A stretch of DNA of 61,832 nt from Rhodospirillaceae bacterium. GTDB lineage: Bacteria > Pseudomonadota > Alphaproteobacteria > Rhodospirillales > UBA2165. Each line of letters starts with the position of its first letter. Position 1 is the first letter of the stretch. The DNA lies in assembly GCA_002723345.1 (NCBI GenBank), contig PBNV01000012.1, forward strand, positions 4,938 to 66,769, read 5' to 3'. A model generated the notes under the pieces. It was not told where the DNA came from. It saw only the letters and a program-made list of their open reading frames with translations, and did not search any database. This document shows positions 43,936 through 53,111 of this stretch, piece after piece. The position numbers and the translations under genes were made by a program.

Positions 43936-45657
43936 ATGAGAGCTATTATAGTTGGTGCAGGGATGGGGGGCCTGATGACGGCATTGGCGCTACGTCAGTC
44001 TGGGGTGTTTTCATCGATCGATGTCTGTGAGCAAACAAAAGAGCCGGCCACTGCTGGGGCCGGATTAAATATCCCGCCTAACGGAGCACGCTTGTGTCAC
44101 TGGTTAGGAATCGACCTTGATGGCGGGAACCCAAGAGGAGAGGAAGGTGCGATCGATGGCGGCCGGGCAGCAACTCTGAAATCTTCAAGACAATTTAATG
44201 ATGATGGAAGCACCTCCGAGAGGCTATTCGATCATGACACCGCCGCAGGCGATGGTGCAGGCTTTCATCACATGCACAGGCTCGATCTTTTAATGTGCCT
44301 GCATAAACGAGTGATGGAATATGGGCCAGACAGCGGAGAGCCATGCCCGATTAACATTCACATGAACAATAGATTGGTAAAGGTTCGTCAGAATGCGAAC
44401 GAGGTGAGCGGTAGTTTTTCGAGTGGATTGGTCCTAACGGGTGATATCCTCGTGGGTGCTGATGGGATCAATTCGGCCACATTAGAATTATTATGGCCAC
44501 ACCCGCGCCCCAGACGCTGGACCGAGGTAATCTGTTTTCGGGGACTCATTCCAAAGAGAGATGTTTCCGAGCTGCGCACGGTCGAAGGCAAGCCCCTGAA
44601 AAACAATCCGATTAATTCGTATAGCATGGACCGTTACAAGACAGACAAGAGCGCCGTGACTACGTATTGGGTCAGGGGCGGTGAATTGCTCAATGTGTGG
44701 ATCGCTCATTACGAGCCTAATTCAGCGGAGTTCGAACAAGAGGAGGGAGACTGGTTTGAGGTAAGCAATGATGAAGTCCAACAACAGGTTGGAAAATCGT
44801 TTGCTGAAAGCCCCTATCGAGATGACCTGGTTGCGCTAGCTTCTGGAATAGTCGGCCCAACTAAGTGGGGCCTCTACGACAGAGACGCGCTTGAAACTTG
44901 GATCCGGGGTCGCGTTTGTTTGCTTGGCGACGCCGCGCATCCAATGCTTCCAACTTTCGGGCAGGGCGCAGCACAATCCTTTGAGGACGCAGCTGCACTC
45001 TCGAGCGCATTCTCTCTGCATGGTTCGAGCGTTGCAACAGCACTACTGCACTACGAGCGTGTGCGCCATTATCGAGCCAGCCGTTTTCAATTAAGTTCAA
45101 AATTTGCGTTTGATCATTTACGGGCCAGAGACACCACAGAACAGAAAAAATTGTTGGAAGGCATTGACGAACGTGTGAGCCCCGCCTTCGCCCACGACAA
45201 GCGAGGTGGGGAGAATGATGATTGGATTTACGCGTTTGATGCCCGCGATATTGGTGGTTCTTTACCTGAAAAAAAATGGGGGCCATGGGAATTCCGCAAA
45301 GCCAATAAAGCAGATCACGCCGTTGCGCAGCAAAAACTCTGGTTACCAGAAAAATCAGCCGACGGCGCGCGTGGTATTACTCGAGAGGAGGTCTCTCTCC
45401 ACAACACCAAAGACGATTGTTGGATTATTATTTCGGGAAAAGTATATGACATTACGGATTGGGCCCCTCATCACCCTGGTGGTGCTGGTATCGCAAGAAT
45501 GTATGCTGGCAAAGACGCTACAGCTGATTTTGGTGATTATCACAGTGCTAATGCGGTCGCACATATGCGCCATTTCTGCGTCGGGAAGGTCATTGAGCAA
45601 ACTGCATCTAAATCCAAGAACGCTCTGGCCGGAGCTAAGCGAGACAGGGTTGGGTGA
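43936..45657 (+). CDS. FAD-dependent aromatic monooxygenase fused to a cytochrome b5 domain
   Basis: A 573-residue fusion. Residues 1-430 form a group A flavin monooxygenase like salicylate hydroxylase: dinucleotide motif V-G-A-G-M-G-G-L near residue 6, D-I-L-V-G-A-D-G-I-N near 170, and L-G-D-A-A-H-P-M near 330 for FAD and NAD(P)H binding. Residues 480-560 are a cytochrome b5 domain with W-I-I-I-S-G-K-V-Y-D and heme ligands His513 in H-H-P-G-G and His536 in D-Y-H-S, spaced 23 residues apart as in b5. No membrane helix is seen. The fusion would put a heme electron carrier next to the flavin, an uncommon layout for this class. It is the only plus-strand gene of this cluster and divergent from the HsaA-like gene. 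Confidence 0.9.
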   Translation: MRAIIVGAGMGGLMTALALRQSGVFSSIDVCEQTKEPATAGAGLNIPPNGARLCHWLGIDLDGGNPRGEEGAIDGGRAATLKSSRQFNDDGSTSERLFDHDTAAGDGAGFHHMHRLDLLMCLHKRVMEYGPDSGEPCPINIHMNNRLVKVRQNANEVSGSFSSGLVLTGDILVGADGINSATLELLWPHPRPRRWTEVICFRGLIPKRDVSELRTVEGKPLKNNPINSYSMDRYKTDKSAVTTYWVRGGELLNVWIAHYEPNSAEFEQEEGDWFEVSNDEVQQQVGKSFAESPYRDDLVALASGIVGPTKWGLYDRDALETWIRGRVCLLGDAAHPMLPTFGQGAAQSFEDAAALSSAFSLHGSSVATALLHYERVRHYRASRFQLSSKFAFDHLRARDTTEQKKLLEGIDERVSPAFAHDKRGGENDDWIYAFDARDIGGSLPEKKWGPWEFRKANKADHAVAQQKLWLPEKSADGARGITREEVSLHNTKDDCWIIISGKVYDITDWAPHHPGGAGIARMYAGKDATADFGDYHSANAVAHMRHFCVGKVIEQTASKSKNALAGAKRDRVG

Positions 45658-46102
45658 TTATCCAAAAGAACTTTTCAAAAAGTTTGGAGACTAAACAGTG
45701 AATAACGGTTTAAGCGACTGTCGGTACCGTTTTCACTCTTTATCCAAGGCCTTAATCAGTGCAATGGATTAATTGAAGCGCGAGCCAGCTATGAGGCAAT
45801 GCTTCGGATTTTGTTAGGGCTTAATCACTCTTGGAAGATCTGGAAACGATTAGGATAAACTAAGTATATCGCCGTATCGCAATGCTGGCTCTCCCTCCCA
45901 CGGAAAGGGGTTTTACGCAAGAGAAAACGGAACGCGTTAGCCATACAGGAAACGGTCCCTCACACAAACGAACTTTGAGCGTATTTCGATCAATCGCAAC
46001 CAGGCTCATCCATGGATTTGACAGTGCAAAATACCTGATTGGGGCGACGAACTACCCAAGTAGGATCACACTCTCATTAATATAATTCAATCCTGGAGAC
46101 AG
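45658..46102. other. 445-bp intergenic region, no gene seen
   Basis: The region between two convergent genes contains no convincing coding frame. A short, frameless reading of the 3' end near 45658-45695 is protein-like but lacks a start and is in a different phase from the monooxygenase. A palindromic CGGTACCG lies near 45723. No clear terminator with a T run is visible for either gene. Confidence 0.4.
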
Positions 46103-47821
46103 CTATAATTTCCTGCGTCTTTGTGGAATGACTGGAACCAATAAATAGGATGAATATTTAGGACCTGTATAAATTGTGGTCTTGCCACCAAAAACATCTT
46201 TTGGTCGATCCAATGGGTGATCATGCAGAAATGGACCGGAACCTCTCGACTCCGAGTAAGCCTGAACCGACGGCCCTGGCCTGTCAAAGTCCTGCCCTGA
46301 AATGTTAAGCGCTATGGTAAAACCCTCTGGCAATACGATGCATTGAGGCCAAATCTCAATATCGACCTCGTAAATTTTTCCAGGGGTTAACAATTGCTTG
46401 TCATCATGGGTATGAAAGGGTCTCCATGGCTTTGAGAGTTTTGTATTCAATTTTCGATGGGAGACACGAAGCCATCCTTGCGCCAGCGGCGTCTTGGGAT
46501 CTACAGTCCCTTGGAAAAAGACTTCACGCCCTTTGGGCGAGTGTGCCTGCATAGTAACAAACAAATCGCAGTCATTTGTTGTTGACGATACGAAGAGTTT
46601 GGCCGCAAGAGGCCCTGTGATCTCTGTTTCGCTATCTAACGGCGGGGTTCGCCATGTAATACCTCGGGTCAAAGCGCGAAATTCTTTTTTCCTACTCGTG
46701 CTCGGGCTGTTCCAACTTAAACTTCCTTTGCCTCCTGCATTTAGAAATAGCTTCGACCATTTTGTCCCTTTTAGTGGCCATTCCGACTCTTTGCGCAACT
46801 CTACTTTATCTGTGAATGGCCGACGCAAGTTGATCCACACCCGAGGCTCTTTATTCCAACCGTTCTTGATTCCCTTCAAATAATAATCAAAAAATCTTTT
46901 TTGCAATTGCATACCGTATTCGAGGTAAAACCACTCCTCATGGCGCCCGGGGTGCCCTTCAAGCCATTTTTCTTTTGAGGCAGCTTGAGTGAAAGCCTCA
47001 AAGTTACCACGTGGGTGAAGACCAAAACCTGCCCAACTAGCAGCGCTAAGAAATGGTGTTTTTACTCTCGTCCAATCCGGCGATCGGGAGCGATACCAAT
47101 CATCATCCATCTCCCGAACCCGGAAATTTTCTAACGTGTCCGCTCTATTAGACCTTCTCTCTGCATCTGTATATTTGGCTGGACCCACAGCACTCGCTTT
47201 CATCCAGTGGTCTCGTGGCCCATTCGGGTTTCCATGCTGTAAAACTTCAACCTGTCGGGGGTACCAAAGCTCCATAAACTTGTTTGACAGAATTCCCCCG
47301 TGCCTCGCCCAATCACGATAGTGATCAGCAGCTCCTTCCCACGGTATCATGGCGGTTAGATGCTTTGGTTGTAACGCGGCTACTTGCCATTGGTTAATAG
47401 CGTAATAGGAGACACCATTCAGTCCGACCTTGCCGTTTGACCATTTCTGGACACCACACCACTCTATTACTTCAGCAAAATCCTCGGTTTCTTGCGGCGA
47501 AAAAATATCCAAATAACCGGGTGAGCGCCCGGCACCCCGAGAGTCAAATCGCACGCACGCATAACCCCAAGGCACCCATATCTCAGGATCCACTGTTTCC
47601 CAAGTTAGGTATTGATGCTTGGAACCTGCCAGAAGATCTGGGTGCATTTTAATCAATGACTCCCAAAGCGGTTTATAGTGCTCTTGATATTTTACGCCCT
47701 TGCCATAAGGTCCCCCGGCCAGAATAACTGGAACCTTTTTATTTGTTTTAGGCCTGTATACGTCTGCCCGTAATACATTACCGTCTTTCATTTTTATCGG
47801 TAAATCACGATCAATTTTCAT
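46103..47821 (-). CDS. CocE/NonD-family (X-Pro dipeptidyl-peptidase-like) hydrolase
   Basis: A 572-residue hydrolase. The start at ATG 47821 is preferred over 47908 because GGGAGAG precedes it and homology begins at M-K-I-D-R-D-L-P-I. The N-terminal alpha/beta hydrolase domain has R-G-A-G-R-S-P-G, and the nucleophile Ser in L-N-G-V-S-Y-Y-A near residue 150. The C-terminal beta-sandwich domain has D-C-D-L-F-V-T-M and the H-T-H-D-D segment. Family members cleave esters such as cocaine, or release dipeptides. It lacks a signal peptide, so it is cytoplasmic. The neighbour on the right is a small membrane protein on the other strand. Confidence 0.88.
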   Translation of the reverse strand: MKIDRDLPIKMKDGNVLRADVYRPKTNKKVPVILAGGPYGKGVKYQEHYKPLWESLIKMHPDLLAGSKHQYLTWETVDPEIWVPWGYACVRFDSRGAGRSPGYLDIFSPQETEDFAEVIEWCGVQKWSNGKVGLNGVSYYAINQWQVAALQPKHLTAMIPWEGAADHYRDWARHGGILSNKFMELWYPRQVEVLQHGNPNGPRDHWMKASAVGPAKYTDAERRSNRADTLENFRVREMDDDWYRSRSPDWTRVKTPFLSAASWAGFGLHPRGNFEAFTQAASKEKWLEGHPGRHEEWFYLEYGMQLQKRFFDYYLKGIKNGWNKEPRVWINLRRPFTDKVELRKESEWPLKGTKWSKLFLNAGGKGSLSWNSPSTSRKKEFRALTRGITWRTPPLDSETEITGPLAAKLFVSSTTNDCDLFVTMQAHSPKGREVFFQGTVDPKTPLAQGWLRVSHRKLNTKLSKPWRPFHTHDDKQLLTPGKIYEVDIEIWPQCIVLPEGFTIALNISGQDFDRPGPSVQAYSESRGSGPFLHDHPLDRPKDVFGGKTTIYTGPKYSSYLLVPVIPQRRRKL

Positions 47822-48146
47822 CGCTAACTCTCCCAACATTTTTTCTTTGTTTTGGAGCTTAGCGCAACTATTCGGATGCCTCAATTGCAGGAGAAAAACA
47901 GCATGCAAACGGTCCCTTGTTGGTCACATTTCAGCCGATGAGTTTTTTTCACTCGAAACCAATATCCGGCGGGCAAAAACCGCCCGTGGATAAACGCTGC
48001 TTACGAGAATTCAAAATCGGAGTATTCCAAGATAATGCAAAACCACTGGGGAAAATTGAGACTGTAGATGGTCACCGTCCCCGCTTGTAGCTCAAAGAGA
48101 CTGCCGCTAAACCTCCATCAGTTACCTCTTACCGATGGAGGGCGAA
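47822..48146. promoter_or_regulatory. 325-bp divergent intergenic region
   Basis: Noncoding DNA with promoters for the CocE-like hydrolase (minus) and the small membrane protein (plus). A weak 5-bp hairpin CGGGC/GCCCG is near 47971-47988. An imperfect 22-bp sequence at 48079-48100 recurs at 48669-48690 beyond the small gene. No other feature found. Confidence 0.4.
48079..48100 (+). repeat. Imperfect 22-bp direct repeat, left copy
   Basis: The sequence CCCCGCTTGTAGCTCAAAGA and the copy at 48669-48690 (CCCCTCTTGAAGCTCAAAAA at its start) agree at about 18 of 22 positions. The copies flank the gene at 48147-48653. They could be remnants of a duplicated flank or coincidence; no mobile element is visible between them. 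Confidence 0.3.
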
Positions 48147-48653
48147 ATGCCGCTACAAGAAATATATTACATTGCCGAAATGATCGTCGGAATTGCCGTC
48201 ATTGTCTCAATAGTATTTGTCGCCGTTGAATTGCGACAGAACACGTATATGCTCCGTAAATCTCAGTCAGACCAACGAAGACTCCATTTTAACTGGCTTT
48301 ATGAGGCTAATTGTACAGATCCAGAATTTAGAGCTTGGCACCGCCGTTTAGATGCAGATTGGGACAAACTCGATGAAGACGAGCGCTATCGAGGCCTCAA
48401 TCTCGGCATGAGAAGTCTACGTTTGTATTTAGATGAGGTGACCGACTATTTTGACGGGCAATTATCGAAATCTGAATGGCGAATATTACAACGAAATATG
48501 GAAATGGTGGCGAGAAAGCCAAACATTCAATTAGCATACAGCGTAATAAAACCTGCTTACTCTGAAAAAGTTCAAAGGTGGTTCGAAAATTTAGACAGCA
48601 CTGTAGACTCTTTTTTGGCCAATGCTGTGAAAACGCCTACAGACCAGACTTAA
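48147..48653 (+). CDS. Membrane-anchored protein of unknown function
   Basis: A 168-residue protein. One N-terminal hydrophobic helix spans about residues 9-30 (I-A-E-M-I-V-G-I-A-V-I-V-S-I-V), followed by a Q-N-T-Y-M-L-R segment and a soluble helical domain rich in Trp, Arg and Asp. The start at ATG 48147 follows GGAGGG with good spacing; an upstream ATG at 48135 lacks one. This layout, single helix plus a W-x-x-x-R/D-rich helical domain, is common in marine proteobacterial hypothetical proteins, with no known role. I do not recognise a named family with confidence. Confidence 0.65.
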   Translation: MPLQEIYYIAEMIVGIAVIVSIVFVAVELRQNTYMLRKSQSDQRRLHFNWLYEANCTDPEFRAWHRRLDADWDKLDEDERYRGLNLGMRSLRLYLDEVTDYFDGQLSKSEWRILQRNMEMVARKPNIQLAYSVIKPAYSEKVQRWFENLDSTVDSFLANAVKTPTDQT

Positions 48654-48668
48654 TTTTATCATTGCCGC

Positions 48669-48690
48669 CCCCTCTTGAAGCTCAAAAACA
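48669..48690 (+). repeat. Imperfect 22-bp direct repeat, right copy
   Basis: Partner of the copy at 48079-48100 (about 18 of 22 positions identical). It lies just after the stop of the membrane-anchored unknown gene. See the left copy for interpretation. Confidence 0.3.
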
Positions 48691-48843
48691 CTAACACCAA
48701 GGTACACCAGTGGTAGTACGCCCCTGTCTATTTTTGGAAATAAAGCCCAAAAGGACGGCCATTTGATGGTATGTGAGAGTGCTTATGGGGTCGCAGGGAA
48801 ACTTGTGGGGGAATGAACTCGAAATTCCTCTGCCTGCTCATCT

Positions 48844-49587
48844 CTATAAAACAAGCAACATAACAGCTGTGATGAAAAGGATCAGATAAGTAATCTTTTT
48901 AAACCAATCCGCTGGCGCCAGCTGAAAGATAATTACGCCTGACTTCGCACCAACAATAAATGTTGGTGCGATTATAAAGGCCCGAATTAACATCTCTTGG
49001 GTATAAATTTTTTGAAACGTGAGACCTGCTATCGCGACAACCAATCCACATGCCAGCGCAGCCAAAACATTAAGTCTCTTCATCTCAATCGTTGAGGTCG
49101 AAGAGTGAAAGTACAATACCTGCAGTGGGAAACCAGGCACACCAAACCCGCCGGTTATTGCTCCTGATAATCCCCCAGTAAATAACCTACTGACAATCCC
49201 TCTTCTTCCAGCATAATTCCAACCTGATGCCATCAAAGAGGTAATGCAAAGGATAATAACGCCCATACACTTTCTTATAATTTCAGGATCAGATGGCACT
49301 AAAAAAATTATGCCAATTGTCATTGTAATCGCGCTGGCACCCGCAACCGGACCAACTTCAACCCAATCAGCACGCTTGGTTGCATTGAGAAAATGCGAGC
49401 CTTGGCCGAATAAAACGACAAACAATATTATTGCAAAGCCGGTTACCGGATCAAATATGATGGCTAAGAAAGGTACGGCTACTAGCGCACCTCCAAATCC
49501 AGCATAACCTTGTATTATACCGCTCGGGAAAACCGCTAGAGCAGCGAGTAATAGGTTGAAATTCAACAAATTGCTTAATGTTTCCAT
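48844..49587 (-). CDS. TauE/SafE-family membrane permease
   Basis: A 247-residue membrane protein with about seven to eight helices in two repeats. The signature G-x-x-x-G-F-G-G-A in I-Q-G-Y-A-G-F-G-G-A-L near residue 28 and G-G-F-G-V-P-G-F-P near residue 145 are typical of TauE/SafE. Family members export sulfite, sulfoacetate or related anions, or take up other organic anions. No sulfonate-degrading enzyme is certain nearby, although a ThDP enzyme and alanine dehydrogenase, often seen with taurine breakdown, lie 1-3 kb away. A causal link is speculative. Confidence 0.88.
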   Translation of the reverse strand: METLSNLLNFNLLLAALAVFPSGIIQGYAGFGGALVAVPFLAIIFDPVTGFAIILFVVLFGQGSHFLNATKRADWVEVGPVAGASAITMTIGIIFLVPSDPEIIRKCMGVIILCITSLMASGWNYAGRRGIVSRLFTGGLSGAITGGFGVPGFPLQVLYFHSSTSTIEMKRLNVLAALACGLVVAIAGLTFQKIYTQEMLIRAFIIAPTFIVGAKSGVIIFQLAPADWFKKITYLILFITAVMLLVL

Positions 49588-49818
49588 GAGAAGGCGTTGC
49601 TCGTGAGGAGTGGTGTTAGTTATTGTTTGTGAGGTTTTGGCGGTGGAGGCAGTCCGTATCGAACTCGTCTCCAGATGGTTTCCCTGTTTAACAGGGAAAA
49701 TACAGGAAAGTTGCCGTTTATTCTAATCGTTTAGTCATTCAGATTCCCAAGGCCCAACGATAACCGGGACGTTTAGCACAATTTCCCTAAAATATTATCA
49801 GGGAAAATACCTTCACGA

Positions 49819-50124
49819 TCAGCCAGCTTTTGCCCCGTCCAGGGAGCGACTATCGACAGTCACTGGCAGGACGGTACCAAATAAAACTTTATCCGGTCCG
49901 GCAGCATAGAATAGAATCCCATTTGGCAACAATCGGGCATAACCCGTCGGCTCTCCTCCCCCCGGCAATTCCCTCTGGTGAACCGCATCACTGGCGATAT
50001 CGATGAGATCGGTTTCACGTCGCAACGGAGGGGAGAATAATACTAAGCCATCGGTCGCATGGGAATCATCGTTCGGCGTAACGCCTGTTCGTAATATTCC
50101 GATCAGTCTAATCCAAATACTTTC
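49819..50124 (-). pseudogene. Unrecognised protein-coding fragment without a proper start
   Basis: A frame of about 101 codons runs from an in-frame stop at 50125-50127 to TGA at 49819. No ATG is available; the only start-like codon is TTG 50025. The translation looks like real protein, with P-G-G-G-E-P-T-G-Y-A-R-L-L-P-N-G and V-L-F-G-T-V-L-P-V-T-V-D. I do not recognise the family. It is probably the decayed C-terminal end of a lost gene next to the alanine dehydrogenase gene. Chance is less likely given the composition. Confidence 0.4.
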
Positions 50125-50151
50125 TTAGGAACACAACGCCTTTGTCATAGA

Positions 50152-51267
50152 TTAATTGAGAGCAGTTGATGCTTCTATAAAATCATAGCCAAGACTAGCA
50201 GCGACGGCTTGATTGGTGACACTACCACGATACACGTTTAAACCATTTAAAAAATTTGGATCGTTCAAAAGAGCTTGTTTATACCCTTTATCCGCCAAGG
50301 CCAACCCATAGGGAATAGTCACATTATTTAAAGCGAAAGCCGATGTTCGGGGCACAGCACCCGGCATGTTGGCGACACAATAATGTACCACTCCATCAAC
50401 TATATAGGTCGGGTCTGCATGGGTCGTGGCCCGAGAAGTTTCAAAACAGCCCCCTTGATCTATAGCCACATCCACTAAAACGGATCCAGCTTTCATTTGT
50501 TTGACCATTTCGGAAGAAACCAACTTAGGAGCCTCAGCACCGGCGACCAATACAGCACCGATGACCAAATCAGCCTGCACAATAGTATCAATTTGGATCG
50601 ATCCGGAAGAATAGATTGTTTTGAGCGAGGGTCCAAAAGTAGTTGCAAGACGATTTAGAACGTCGGTATCTCTATCAAGCACTGTCACCTCTGCACCCAT
50701 ACCGAGCGCGATCATGATGGCATTTTCACCAACCACACCACCTCCAATGACCACGACATTAGCCGGCGCCACGCCAGGAACGCCGCCAAGCAGAATTCCG
50801 CAACCCCCATGCTCTTTCTCGAGTGCTTGAGCGCCGGCTTGAACGGAGAGACGGCCGGCGACTTGCGACATTGGCGCCAATAAAGGTAGACCACCATGGT
50901 TATTGGTAACTGTTTCATAGGCGATGCATATAGCTCCGCTATCTACAAGGTCGCGCGTTTGATCGGGATCTGGGGCTAAATGAAGATAAGTAAATAGAAT
51001 TTGGCCGCTCTTGAGCATTTTACGTTCTACCGCTAGCGGTTCCTTCACTTTGATAATGAGATCCGCTTGTTCAAATACTTCTTCAGCTGAATCCGATATC
51101 TTCGCACCGGCTGATATATAATCGTCATCCGAACAAGCTATTCCTTCGCCCGCCCCTGATTGAACCAAGACATAGTGCCCGTGAGCAACAAATTCAGATA
51201 CGCCAGCAGGGGTCAGTCCAACACGATATTCATGGGTCTTGATTTCTTTCGGCACACCAATTTGCAT
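50152..51267 (-). CDS. ald: Alanine dehydrogenase
   Basis: A 371-residue enzyme matching alanine dehydrogenase over its length. It opens [17 protein letters not shown], with a catalytic His in F-T-Y-L-H-L-A, a NAD-binding [10 protein letters not shown] and [13 protein letters not shown]. It oxidatively deaminates L-alanine to pyruvate and ammonia. It is preceded by a ThDP enzyme on the same strand, 23 bp upstream. It may serve ammonia release when an amino donor is transaminated to alanine by the HisC-like enzyme or similar. Confidence 0.95.
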   Translation of the reverse strand: MQIGVPKEIKTHEYRVGLTPAGVSEFVAHGHYVLVQSGAGEGIACSDDDYISAGAKISDSAEEVFEQADLIIKVKEPLAVERKMLKSGQILFTYLHLAPDPDQTRDLVDSGAICIAYETVTNNHGGLPLLAPMSQVAGRLSVQAGAQALEKEHGGCGILLGGVPGVAPANVVVIGGGVVGENAIMIALGMGAEVTVLDRDTDVLNRLATTFGPSLKTIYSSGSIQIDTIVQADLVIGAVLVAGAEAPKLVSSEMVKQMKAGSVLVDVAIDQGGCFETSRATTHADPTYIVDGVVHYCVANMPGAVPRTSAFALNNVTIPYGLALADKGYKQALLNDPNFLNGLNVYRGSVTNQAVAASLGYDFIEASTALN

Positions 51268-51290
51268 AATAATCTCCTTTATCCCAGGTC

Positions 51291-52928
51291 TTAGATGCCA
51301 CCTCGCATTCGATAGGCGTGTTGCAAAGGGCGCCAGTCGACTAATTCTTCGAACGGCACATCGATTACAACCGGTCTACTAACTGAGAAAGCCTTTCTTA
51401 AAGCAGTTCGTAGTTCCTCAGGCGTAGTAGCGCGGAGTCCTATAGCACCGAAAGATTCGGCATATTTAACAAAATCTGGATTGGCCAAATCCCAACCGAT
51501 CAAGCGACCGCCATAATCTTCTATTTGGTTTGATTTTACGTTACCAAACGCACCATTGTTGAATACAATCGTCACAAGGTTGATGCCGTGACGGATGGCG
51601 GTTGATAATTCGTTACTGGCGAACATGAACCCCCCGTCGCCGGTTACACACACGACTTTCTTATCAGGATTTGCAACCTGCGCCCCTAAGGCGGTTGGGA
51701 AACTATAGCCCAAGGTACCTTGGATACCAGCTTGCAGATTGGTGCGGGGGTGGTAGGTCGGAAAGCCAAACCAGCTATAAAAGCCCATTTGGGTCACTCC
51801 AAAACATACAATGCCATCTTCAGGCAATTCGGCACGCAAGGCGTCGCCGTAGGCATAAAGCCCGGGTAAAGTTTCTGCGAGTTCACGATCTGCGGCGTGC
51901 TTGAGGTCACGCCATTCTTCTTTCCTCGATTGCCGCGACCTATTGTGTCTGGAGACCCTGTTTGCAAGACCTGCGAGACTGGGCTTACCATGTGCCACGA
52001 GGTGCACGTCAGGCTGCCATTTATCGATGGATTGATCAGGATCAGGGTCAACCCGCACCAGTTTCACATCATCATCCCACCCCCAACGGAAAATCGGTGG
52101 CAAGAATTTTGTTCCGACGGCCAGGGCTGCATCAACCTTGGGCCACTGATGGGCCGCTCCAATCATATTTTGAGCGAGATCGTGCCTATCGTCGACCGCA
52201 CCCCGACCAGCGGCACTCATAAAAACCGGCGCCTGAAGCATCTCGGCGAGTTCAAGTAATTCCTGTTCAGCACCAAAAATACCTCCGCCTACAAAGATGG
52301 CGGGATTTTCGGCATTCCCGAGTAGAGCTGCCGCCTGCTCGATCAAGTCAGGATCAGGCTGCATCACTTCATAATCTTGATTTGGATCGGCTACATCTAA
52401 TTCGATCTCCGTGGCCATTATATCAGGTGCCATTTCGACGAATACCGGACGTTGACGCCCAATATTCATTTGCCGAAATGCTTCTTCTATGACAGCAGGT
52501 GCCTCTTCGGGGTTACCAATACGGGTTTGCCATTTTGTTGTGGCGGCCATGGTTCCTTTTTGGTCGTACATTTCATGGAGAAGACCAACACCTTTGTCGA
52601 TTGCATGGCTTGGAATCTGTCCACCGAGGCACAAAACTTTCGCGCCATTACTATATGCAGTGAGCAAACCAGCCCCGGCATTCAACACACCGGGCCCAGG
52701 CACAACGGCGCACACGGCTTCCTGGCCCGTCGATTGTGCGTAACCAAGCGCCATATAAGCAGCACCTTGTTCGTGCCGTGTGTGGATGACTCTTAAAGAC
52801 TTTCGTTCTGCATAGAACGCATCAAACAACGGATCGAGTTGAGCACCCGGCAAGGCAAAAACGGTATCTATGCCGTGGCTTTTTAGAGATTTCACCAGCA
52901 CTCCGGCACCAGTCGTCACCTTCCCCAT
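51291..52928 (-). CDS. Thiamine diphosphate-dependent enzyme (acetolactate synthase-like)
   Basis: A 545-residue ThDP enzyme with the three-domain layout of acetolactate synthase-like decarboxylases. The catalytic Glu is in H-T-R-H-E-Q-G-A-A-Y-M-A near residue 55, and the ThDP motif is G-D-G-G-F-M-F-A-S-N-E-L ending N-N near residues 440-470. The middle domain is divergent. It is not a clear sulfoacetaldehyde acetyltransferase. It may decarboxylate a 2-oxo acid arising from the transaminase and amino-acid uptake genes nearby. Its start is 183 bp from the divergent LysR gene, so LysR control is likely. Confidence 0.88.
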   Translation of the reverse strand: MGKVTTGAGVLVKSLKSHGIDTVFALPGAQLDPLFDAFYAERKSLRVIHTRHEQGAAYMALGYAQSTGQEAVCAVVPGPGVLNAGAGLLTAYSNGAKVLCLGGQIPSHAIDKGVGLLHEMYDQKGTMAATTKWQTRIGNPEEAPAVIEEAFRQMNIGRQRPVFVEMAPDIMATEIELDVADPNQDYEVMQPDPDLIEQAAALLGNAENPAIFVGGGIFGAEQELLELAEMLQAPVFMSAAGRGAVDDRHDLAQNMIGAAHQWPKVDAALAVGTKFLPPIFRWGWDDDVKLVRVDPDPDQSIDKWQPDVHLVAHGKPSLAGLANRVSRHNRSRQSRKEEWRDLKHAADRELAETLPGLYAYGDALRAELPEDGIVCFGVTQMGFYSWFGFPTYHPRTNLQAGIQGTLGYSFPTALGAQVANPDKKVVCVTGDGGFMFASNELSTAIRHGINLVTIVFNNGAFGNVKSNQIEDYGGRLIGWDLANPDFVKYAESFGAIGLRATTPEELRTALRKAFSVSRPVVIDVPFEELVDWRPLQHAYRMRGGI

Positions 52929-53111
52929 CGTAAATCAATCCTCTTTTTGATGACTTTTGACCCGTCAAGAAAGTCGTATTTCTCAGCGTTTTTTGTCGTT
53001 TTTCACCTAACTATAACCGGTGCGTATAATAAAAGCCGATCTACCACCTGTAATATGAGAACTTGACCGGGCGCTATCAGTTCTTTTTATAGGGTGAGTT
53101 GGGAGGCAGAC

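Noticed and set aside
45206..45694. Plus-strand frame overlapping the cytochrome b5 part of the monooxygenase
   Set aside because: It is out of phase with a domain whose heme motifs are clear; only its last 15 codons lie outside the real gene.
51291..52928. ThDP enzyme as sulfoacetaldehyde acetyltransferase (Xsc), given nearby ald and TauE
   Set aside because: The N-terminal segment and middle domain follow the general acetolactate synthase-like pattern, and the characteristic Xsc opening and length (near 590 residues) are absent.
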